Below are positions 24,804-32,349 of a stretch of DNA of 32,349 bases, one piece after another (position 1 is the stretch's first letter; every line of letters begins with the position of its first letter). The position numbers and the translations under genes were made by a program. The notes under the pieces are model-generated. The model ran no database searches, was not told the origin of the DNA, and saw nothing but the letters and a program-made list of their open reading frames with translations. Location of the stretch: NCBI GenBank assembly GCA_025359625.1, contig JANYFT010000437.1, positions 1 through 32,349 of the forward strand, given 5' to 3'. The stretch comes from Ferruginibacter sp. Its GTDB lineage: Bacteria > Bacteroidota > Bacteroidia > Chitinophagales > Chitinophagaceae.

Positions 24804-24834
24804 CAAATGTAATAATTAGACTGGCTAAATCCAA
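24804..24834 (-). promoter_or_regulatory. Bacteroidota-type promoter of the small secreted protein
   Basis: On the minus strand a TTG (24832-24834) and a TACATTTG (24804-24811) are separated by 20 nt, close to the -33/-7 consensus of the primary sigma factor. The -7 element is 20 nt before the ATG at 24784. Confidence 0.6.
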
Positions 24835-25056
24835 TCCTTTGCATACCTTTTGTTTCCCTCGTTAATTAAGTACTAATAAATTTTAATAAAAAGTCATCCG
24901 AAAGCAATGAAAGTTTCAAAAAAGCAACATTGGCATCATTTGGTTAAATGACAAAAATATGCAACTACTCATTTGATCAGTTTGATTATGTATTAAGTAA
25001 AATGAACTGCCAAAATTCCGAAAATAAAAGTTGCATACATTGACTGATCCGCTTAA

Positions 25057-26376
25057 TTATTTATTAGCACTTACCCTCCAGATAGTATTACTCACATCAT
25101 CCGTCACCAGCATAGAGCCATCTGCCAGCAAGGCAACATCAACAGGCCGCCCCCTAACCTCACTATCTGTAGATCCTTCTACTTTAAACCCCGTTAAAAA
25201 ATCTTCAACGGGTCCGGAAGGTTTACCGTTTGTAAATGGAATAAATACTACTTTATAACCGGATAATTCTTTTCGGTTCCACGAGCCATGCTGTGCAATA
25301 AAAGCGCCGTTGTGATACTTTGGTGGAAAGGCTTGCCTGTTATAAAATAAAAGACCTAAAGATGCCGTGTGAGATTCAAGAGAAACATCAGGCACTATTG
25401 ATTTACCAACAAGATCAGGCCTTTGCTGATCTTTCATTCTCGGATCTGGATGCTGACCATAATAGGCAAAGGGCCATCCATAAAAGCCACCTTCCTTTAC
25501 ACCTGTTAAATAATCCGGTACCAATTCATCTCCCAGTTCATCTCTTTCATTTACGGCCGTCCATTAAGTATTGGTGCCCGGTGCCCATCCCATCCCTACA
25601 GGGTTACGCAGACCGGAGGCATATATCCGTTCGCCACTGCCATCTATATTTACCTCAAGTATACAGGCCCTCCTTATTTCGTTGGCCAATCCTTTTTCGG
25701 CAACATTGGTTCCTGAACCAACCGCTATATAAATTTTGTTGGCTGCTGCATTGGTGATAATGTTTCTTGCCCAATGGCGGTTGTATTTTCCGGCTGGCAA
25801 GGCTACAATAGGAATGCCTTTTCCTCTGAGTAAAGTGTCTCCTGTTTTATAATCAAATTTTATTAACGCATCTGTATTGGCAACATAAAAATGATTACGC
25901 AGGATAAGCATCCCCAATGGCTGGTTAAAATTTTCTGCAAAAATAAAACGCTGCTCTGCTATGCCATCTTTATTCACATCCCTGAACATAGTAATTCGGT
26001 TGGCGCTTTCACCAATGTGTTGTGTTTTTATTTTACGGGAAATTTTTGCCCCAAATTTTAATATGCCTTTTAAAATAGTATTTGATTCAGCAATGAATAT
26101 ATCGCCATTGTCACCCACATATATCCATCGTGGATGTTGTAGATTTTCGGCAAATTTGGTTACAGTAAAACCTGGCGGTGCCACCGGAGTTTTGCCATCT
26201 TTCCACCCTATTACTTTGCTGAAATTTTTAACTGATTTTGTTTCATAAGGCGCTGGCAGGGTATCGAAGGGATTATTGCTGCTTATTGAATTAATAACTT
26301 TATCCGGATTTCTAAAAGCAATTAAAGCGGCCATTATTGTTAAAATAATAAAAGACAGTGATAGTTTTTTTTTCAT
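25057..26376 (-). pseudogene. Glucose/sorbosone dehydrogenase (PQQ-type propeller), interrupted by in-frame TAA
   Basis: One continuous 440-codon frame encodes a secreted beta-propeller of the sorbosone/soluble glucose dehydrogenase family. It has a signal segment (KKKLSLSFIILTIMAALIAF), GFTVTKFAENLQHPRWIYVG, RHWARNIITNAAANKIYIAVGSG, YASGLRNPVGMGWAPG, then TAVNERDELGDELVPDYLTG, GFYGWPFAYYGQHPD, AQHGSWNRKELSGYKV and RGRPVDVALLADGSMLVTDD. The only break is TAA at 25564-25566 between GTNT and WTAVNERD, where relatives typically have a Leu (TTA would need one base change). Homology continues in the same frame on both sides, so this is a single nonsense mutation. The N-terminal product ends at 270 residues and loses active-site blades. 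Confidence 0.82.
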
Positions 26377-26467
26377 ATTTACAATTATTTGAAACGATTT
26401 TTAATGGTACAGGTTCAATTGATGTGCCATAACGAAACGCTGGTGCAGGCTGTGATGTAAGCTTTAA

Positions 26468-26506
26468 AAAACAAAATCCCGGTTAGCCGTCAAGCCTTAC
26501 CGGGAT
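26468..26506 (-). terminator. Intrinsic terminator of the eRF1-like gene
   Basis: ATCCCGGT (26476-26483) and ACCGGGAT (26499-26506) form a perfect 8-bp stem. On the minus strand T-rich sequence follows (plus 26466-26476, AAAAAACAAAA). It is about 22 nt after the stop at 26529. Confidence 0.75.
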
Positions 26507-26528
26507 AAACATTATTGTTGGATACAAT

Positions 26529-26900
26529 CTAATTCAACTTTGCTGACATCAACTCCACCAACTTATCATCACTCATTTTATTAGTGGTAGATTCATCCGT
26601 ACGGGTGTTTTTAAACTGGGGAGTATCAGCCAGGTAATGAATAAACTGTTCCTGAACCTGGCCCGTGCCTGTTACGTGTATGTAAGTGGCATTTTCCAGG
26701 TGGTGAGCAACTTCTTTAAAAAATTTTAATTGCAAAGATCTTTCCTCGTTGTGAGCATTTTTCTCACTTGAGTTTGGAGAACTTTTTTCACCCTTTACAG
26801 ACGCTAGCACTGAAACAGTTTCTGCTCCCGGGTTATCTTTTCCTACAATGATTGCTGTCTGTGTATCCATCCATACACCAAATTGTTTTTGATTGGCCAT
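26529..26900 (-). CDS. eRF1-domain-like small protein (host-attachment/baeRF-like)
   Basis: The 123-residue cytosolic protein begins QFGVWMDTQTAIIVG, the pattern of small bacterial proteins related to the middle domain of eukaryotic release factor eRF1 (baeRF/host-attachment group). The middle is Ser/Asn/Glu-rich and low complexity (about residues 37-52). It then has a helical segment (LQLKFFKEVAHHLENATYIHVTGTGQVQEQFIHYL) and a C-terminus DDKLVELMSAKLN. Relatives of this length occur widely in Bacteroidota as translational-machinery-like proteins of unknown function. The family link is from motif memory. Confidence 0.65.
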   Translation of the reverse strand: MANQKQFGVWMDTQTAIIVGKDNPGAETVSVLASVKGEKSSPNSSEKNAHNEERSLQLKFFKEVAHHLENATYIHVTGTGQVQEQFIHYLADTPQFKNTRTDESTTNKMSDDKLVELMSAKLN

Positions 26901-27224
26901 TTTTTTATATTTTATTGTATTTAGTATAGTTCAATTACCATACCATTAAAATGCGCATCAGAGAGCTAATTAATATCATTAGTTTATCAGTGTGCCTGGC
27001 TAAATAAACAACTGCTATCGCTTACTAAAAACTATCCAAAGAAAGTATTCAAAATTTCAAAAAATAAAATGTGTACTGCTCCGGTGATGGAGGAAAAACA
27101 TACCTCCAGCTCCTTCAAAATAAGGTTCTTTAATTAAGAGAAATACGAGCCATAAAATGTAAAAGATTTTGCTTCCTTCAGTTAAATTCAGCATATCCAT
27201 ATTTTCATTTATTAAAACACAAAA
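26901..27224. other. Intergenic region, 324 bp
   Basis: AT-rich. It contains a short hairpin, TGGAGG (27088-27093) with CCTCCA (27103-27108), not followed by a T-run on either strand. No gene or RNA is recognised. Confidence 0.35.
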
Positions 27225-29120
27225 TCACTTTACAACTGGTAGTATCATCTTGCTGGCATTTGCTGCTTCATGATAAATTCGAATGTCTGCTTTTTTAAAA
27301 TCACTGCTGTTAGCATTGTAAATATCCATATACTGCTGAGGGTTGCGATCAACCAGGGGAAACCAACTGCTTTGTATTTGCACCATTATCCGGTGCCCTT
27401 TTTTAAAGGTGTGTGCAATGGAAGGTAATTCAAACCTTACCTCTTCTATTTTTCCGGGTGTGAAAGTTTCAGGGTTTTCATAACTTTTCCGGTAGCGGCC
27501 CCGCATTATTTCGGCACGTACCAGCATTTGATAACCACCCATGGGATAAATTTTTTCAGGATCTTTTTCAGCATAAATATCTACTTTGTTGTAACCTTCG
27601 TACTCAGGGAGCACATCAATAATCTTTACAACAAAATCAGCATCCGTTGTTGAAATGCTTGTCAGTATATCTGCAATTACATTTCCAGCAAGAGTTATAT
27701 CCGTTGTTAGGGTATCTGTTTTAAACACCAGCACATCCGGTCTGCGTGCAGCAAATCGTTGGTCATCTGTCATATAAGTTCTAGTTCTGTTGAAATGTAC
27801 TTCTTCTTCATAGGGAACAGGTTTATTTGGATCGCTTGTGTATTCATCAAAACTTTTTTCAGCGGTTGGTTTGCTCCAATCCAGTTTACCATTTGCCTGC
27901 AAATACATTACCTTATCTTCTTTATTTTCAGGAGGCCATTTTGTAAAACTTTTCCATTCATTAGCACCTGTAACAAAAATATTCGCTTCGGCAATGGCAG
28001 CAATATCTCCTTTGCCTTTTAAGAAATAATTGAAGAAAGGGATTTCAAAGTGCTGTTGATAATAGTAGCTTGTGTTGGAGCCAAATTGAATATTGCCATG
28101 GTGCGTTCCATCCTGGTTTGACCATTGATCATGATACCAGGGCCCTTCAACAATTTTATTAAACGCTTTGCCAGGGTTATTTTGTTCAGCCGCCTTGTAG
28201 GCATTCCATGCACCCCAGCAATCTTCTGCATCAAACAACCCGCCTACCCACAACATGGCAGGTTGCAAATTTTTTGTTGCATTGCGGGCATCACGGGCCT
28301 TCCACCAGGCATCATAGTTGGGATGCGCCATCAGGTCTTTCCAGAATGCAATACTGTCGCCCATATATTTCGTAAGGTTTTTTAAGCTGCCTGCTTCTAT
28401 AAAAAATTTATAATTATCATGATCGGGATAACCAACCGAACGGGCATCCATAGATGTTGGAACCGGATGCGGTTGGCCAAAGCCGCCACCCAATGCAGAA
28501 TAAAAATCAACAGCATCCAGTTGAAAAAATGCACCATTATGATGAAAGTCATCACCAATAAACCAGTTGGTAACAGGAGCCTGTGGACTTACCGCTTTTA
28601 AAGCTGGATGATTACTTGCCGCAGCCATGGTAGAATAAAAGCCAGGATATGAAATGCCGAACACACCAGCATTTCCGTTATTGCCGGGGATATTTTTTAT
28701 AAGCCATTCAATGGCGTCGTAAGTATCGCTTGCCTCATCCGTCTCCTTCCCTTTTTTGTCCGCATTAAAAGGACGCACATCTTTAAATTCACCTTCGCTC
28801 ATCCACCTTCCACGTACATCCTGAGTCACCATGATGTAGCCTTCCTTAAAATATTCATTTTTATAACTGTTCCAATATTCTTTCCAATTGTGTTCTCCAT
28901 ACGGCTTGCAGGAATAGGGTGTTCTTTCTATTAATATCGGGTGCTTACCTGTTTTATCTTTAGGAATATAAATGGAGGTAAACAATTTTATACCATCCCT
29001 CATGGGAATGTATTTTTCTATTTTATAATAGTTATTTACAAGCCAGGTGCTATCTGCATTTTGCGCTAAAAGAGAATAAGAAATAAAAATACACATGCTT
29101 AGCAAGAGATTTTTTTTCAT
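27225..29120 (-). CDS. CocE/NonD family hydrolase (X-Pro dipeptidyl-peptidase-like), secreted
   Basis: The 631-residue exported enzyme has a signal peptide (KKNLLLSMCIFISYSLLAQ) and an alpha/beta-hydrolase domain of the X-Pro dipeptidyl-peptidase S15/CocE group. Visible are IPMRDGIKLFTSIYIP, the oxyanion/loop segment TQDVRGRWMSEGEF, the nucleophile elbow FGISYPG (Ser157), GGLFDAEDCWG (Asp297) and GPWYHDQWSN (His330). A C-terminal jelly-roll (from about residue 440, FKTDTLTTDITLAGNVIADI) is the family's second domain. Relatives include alpha-amino-acid ester hydrolases and glutaryl-7-ACA acylases. Here a periplasmic peptidase or ester hydrolase is likely, with substrate undetermined. Confidence 0.9.
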   Translation of the reverse strand: MKKNLLLSMCIFISYSLLAQNADSTWLVNNYYKIEKYIPMRDGIKLFTSIYIPKDKTGKHPILIERTPYSCKPYGEHNWKEYWNSYKNEYFKEGYIMVTQDVRGRWMSEGEFKDVRPFNADKKGKETDEASDTYDAIEWLIKNIPGNNGNAGVFGISYPGFYSTMAAASNHPALKAVSPQAPVTNWFIGDDFHHNGAFFQLDAVDFYSALGGGFGQPHPVPTSMDARSVGYPDHDNYKFFIEAGSLKNLTKYMGDSIAFWKDLMAHPNYDAWWKARDARNATKNLQPAMLWVGGLFDAEDCWGAWNAYKAAEQNNPGKAFNKIVEGPWYHDQWSNQDGTHHGNIQFGSNTSYYYQQHFEIPFFNYFLKGKGDIAAIAEANIFVTGANEWKSFTKWPPENKEDKVMYLQANGKLDWSKPTAEKSFDEYTSDPNKPVPYEEEVHFNRTRTYMTDDQRFAARRPDVLVFKTDTLTTDITLAGNVIADILTSISTTDADFVVKIIDVLPEYEGYNKVDIYAEKDPEKIYPMGGYQMLVRAEIMRGRYRKSYENPETFTPGKIEEVRFELPSIAHTFKKGHRIMVQIQSSWFPLVDRNPQQYMDIYNANSSDFKKADIRIYHEAANASKMILPVVK

Positions 29121-29493
29121 CTGAATTTTTTAGAACTTAAATATAATCATTGCTTGCAAATTAGTACACGGAATTTTTCATCTTTGCCTTTCTTACACCT
29201 ATCACCTCTTGTAAATTTAGAAGCTTTGAAAGCCTGAAAATATGGACCTGCAAGGAATGTTGGTTTGGTTTTGCTTTATAGGGTAAAGCTCATTTTTGCC
29301 TCAATAAAAAGCTATAAATATAATACAACCCATACTGAGACAGTTGCTGATATGATGAAACAATTATACCATCGGTTGGTAAAGCAATAAAATTTACACA
29401 ACAGCAGGTTTTGTTGAAAGTAATAAAGGTAAGAATGCTGAGCAAACCAGGGGCAAGGTGGTGCTTTATGATTTTATAACTGTAATACATCGC
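29121..29493. other. Intergenic region, about 370 bp
   Basis: Lies upstream of the CocE-like gene and downstream of the OmpA gene. It should contain the CocE promoter, but I see no exact TAnnTTTG there. The minus-strand frame 29290-29544 crosses the OmpA terminator and is not credible. Confidence 0.35.
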
Positions 29494-29525
29494 AACAAAA
29501 ACGCCCCACAAAAATGTGGGGCGTT
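29494..29525 (-). terminator. Intrinsic terminator of the TSP3-OmpA gene
   Basis: AACGCCCCAC (29500-29509) and GTGGGGCGTT (29516-29525) form a perfect 10-bp GC-rich stem with a 6-nt loop. A T-run follows on the minus strand. It lies 20 nt after the stop at 29546. Confidence 0.9.
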
Positions 29526-29545
29526 CGTTATACAATCTATTCAAT

Positions 29546-30835
29546 TTAATAATTTCTTACCGTCATTTCTACTCTCCTGTTTTTTGTACGGCCTGCTACC
29601 TTTTTGTTATCAGCAATAGGTTTATCCTGACCATATCCTGCAGCATTCAGGCGACTTTCGTCAACGCCTTTGCTCACAAAATATGTTTTAACTGCATTGG
29701 CCCTTGCCTCAGACAGGGTTTGGTTTTTATCAGCTTTGCCGGTATTATCTGTATGGCCGGCAATGTCAACTTTATAACCCGGATTGTCAGTTAAAATTGT
29801 TACTACATTGTTTAATGAAGCGTTAGATTTAGCCAGTAATTTAGCGCTTCCAGTTGCAAAGAAAATATTTTTTGCGCTCATATTTATCTTATTGATAATT
29901 TCCGGCTTAATTACGGGACATCCAAAATTAGATGCCGGACCAGCTTCTTTAGGACATTTATCTTCTTCATCATTCACGCTGTCTCCATCAGTATCCGGTA
30001 CCGGGCAACCCTGGTATCTCGCCACACCTGCCACAGCAGGGCATTTGTCTTCTTCATCATTTACCCCATCAGCATCAGTATCCGGTATAGGGCATCCCTG
30101 GTATTTTGCAAACCCTTTTACGGTTGGGCATTTATCTTCGCTATCAGTAATCCCATCTCCATCAGTATCAGGGCACCCTTTAAGAGAGGCTAAACCAGCT
30201 ACATCAGGACATGCATCCAGGCTGTCAACTACACCATCATTATCCCTGTCGGTTACAACAGGTATAACAGGGAGTGGTGCCACTACTACTGCATTTGTAC
30301 TTCTGATATTTTGTGTAAAGCCTAAAGAATAAAACATATTATTATCCAATTTTGTTTTAGCAAGGCTTGCTCTGTAATTTGCCTGTAAAAACAAGTATCC
30401 TTCATTGTTCATATTCAGCTGCAAACCTGCACCCAATGGAACATAAGGTGCCCATGTTTTTTTTCCATAAGTGCCAATACCAATACCAGCAGTAACAAAT
30501 GGATTTAGCAAATGATCATTTGCCAACAGGCGTGCATGAAGTGATCCTTCAAATTCGTTGGTGTATGTGTTTACTACATTATTTTCTTTGGCATAGTCTG
30601 TAAATAAGCCATTGTAACGCAAAGAAAAATCAAGGTTTTTTGTAAGGCCCTGCCAGTACATAATTGAGAATCCCGGATCTACTTTTCCAATTTTATAATA
30701 TGGAGACTTGGGATTAAAATCAACAAGATTAGCACTAAAGCCTATGGCAGCACCTTTTTTAAGGCCGCCAAAATTTTGTGCAAACGTGATGTGTGCAAGA
30801 CAAATAAAAATTAATGTCGTTTTAAGCTGTTTCAT
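29546..30835 (-). CDS. OmpA-family outer membrane protein with TSP3 repeats
   Basis: The start at 30835 (M of MKQLKTTL) gives 429 residues with a signal peptide (KQLKTTLIFICLAHITFAQ). An N-terminal beta-barrel domain (about residues 20-190) is followed by four calcium-binding thrombospondin type 3 repeats (DRDNDGVVDSLDACP, DTDGDGITDSEDKCP, DTDADGVNDEEDKCP, DTDGDSVNDEEDKCP). The C-terminal OmpA/MotB peptidoglycan-binding domain has IFFATGSAKL, VDIAGHTDNTG, LSEARANAV and GRTKNRRVEM. It anchors the outer membrane to peptidoglycan, with the TSP3 arm as a calcium-stiffened linker. A -7 element is at 30912-30919. Confidence 0.93.
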   Translation of the reverse strand: MKQLKTTLIFICLAHITFAQNFGGLKKGAAIGFSANLVDFNPKSPYYKIGKVDPGFSIMYWQGLTKNLDFSLRYNGLFTDYAKENNVVNTYTNEFEGSLHARLLANDHLLNPFVTAGIGIGTYGKKTWAPYVPLGAGLQLNMNNEGYLFLQANYRASLAKTKLDNNMFYSLGFTQNIRSTNAVVVAPLPVIPVVTDRDNDGVVDSLDACPDVAGLASLKGCPDTDGDGITDSEDKCPTVKGFAKYQGCPIPDTDADGVNDEEDKCPAVAGVARYQGCPVPDTDGDSVNDEEDKCPKEAGPASNFGCPVIKPEIINKINMSAKNIFFATGSAKLLAKSNASLNNVVTILTDNPGYKVDIAGHTDNTGKADKNQTLSEARANAVKTYFVSKGVDESRLNAAGYGQDKPIADNKKVAGRTKNRRVEMTVRNY

Positions 30836-30911
30836 AATCATAATTATTTTGAGGTTATATTAATTATAAGAAAGTGTAAATTTTAAACTTCTATTAATTA
30901 ATTAAAGTGGG

Positions 30912-30919
30912 CAAAAGTA
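30912..30919 (-). promoter_or_regulatory. Candidate -7 element of the TSP3-OmpA gene
   Basis: The minus strand reads TACTTTTG, matching TAnnTTTG, about 77 nt before the start codon. This leaves an AT-rich leader, and no good -33 TTG is seen. Confidence 0.45.
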
Positions 30920-31009
30920 TTACTTTAACAGATACGAGGGTATATAAAGGGTGTGGAAATATATACCCTATTTTTTATGCAACATCCAAAATGAATAATT
31001 GATTTGCCC

Positions 31010-31017
31010 TATATTTG
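31010..31017 (+). promoter_or_regulatory. Candidate -7 element of tRNA-Arg
   Basis: TATATTTG matches TAnnTTTG exactly and lies 11 nt before the mature tRNA 5' end. No TTG is found at the usual -33 spacing. Confidence 0.5.
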
Positions 31018-31028
31018 CAAAAATTAAA

Positions 31029-32349
<1,321 letters not shown>

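Noticed and set aside
29290-29544. 84-codon minus-strand frame after the OmpA gene
   Set aside because: It crosses the strong OmpA terminator and shows no family signature.

Overview
The window looks like a chromosomal segment of a Bacteroidota bacterium, most like the Chitinophagaceae. It is AT-rich, many genes have A/T-rich leaders without a clear Shine-Dalgarno, and several sit behind a TAnnTTTG -7 element typical of the Bacteroidota primary sigma factor. The gene families also fit: a glycine-rich RRM protein, PafA-type phosphatase, TSP3-OmpA porin-like protein, GH140 and CocE/NonD hydrolase.

Layout. 1-5.1 kb is housekeeping-like: a partial RRM protein, a DUF1415 protein, a 2OG-Fe(II) oxygenase, a secreted alkaline phosphatase and an alpha-oxoamine synthase. 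5.1-6.5 kb is a fluoride-resistance unit: a CLC-F type F-/H+ antiporter directly under a fluoride (crcB) riboswitch. 6.8-14.8 kb carries a thioredoxin-like protein, an MBL-fold hydrolase, a 228-bp tandem non-coding repeat, a sialate O-acetylesterase, a beta-lactamase-family serine hydrolase, an endonuclease III homologue and a DinB protein. 15.0-19.5 kb is a carbohydrate block on the minus strand: KDPG/KDPGal aldolase, 2-dehydro-3-deoxygalactonokinase, an SMP-30 lactonase and a GH140 glycosidase. Together they suggest use of sugars released from plant or glycan polymers through sugar lactone and 2-keto-3-deoxy acid intermediates.

19.5-24.5 kb is accessory and scarred. It holds a truncated OmpA-family N-terminus, a 750-residue protein joining a trypsin-like protease to a complete S1/P1-nuclease/phospholipase-C-type zinc domain, a frameshifted vapBC remnant, a palindromic MITE-like element and an intact ParE/RelE-type toxin-antitoxin pair. 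24.5-30.9 kb holds a small secreted protein, a glucose/sorbosone dehydrogenase gene broken by one in-frame TAA, an eRF1-like small protein, a CocE/NonD hydrolase and a TSP3-OmpA protein. At 31.03 kb lies tRNA-Arg(TCT). A large serine recombinase, cut by the window end, has last codons that run antisense into this tRNA, so the window probably ends just inside an integrated element that continues to the right.

The most notable item is the protease-nuclease fusion at 20.28-22.54 kb. All nine zinc ligands of the P1 family can be matched. The ligand that is normally the mature N-terminal Trp is internal here, directly after the protease domain, which suggests a zymogen that needs proteolysis, perhaps by its own protease domain. 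All functional calls come from reading the sequence; no database search was run.
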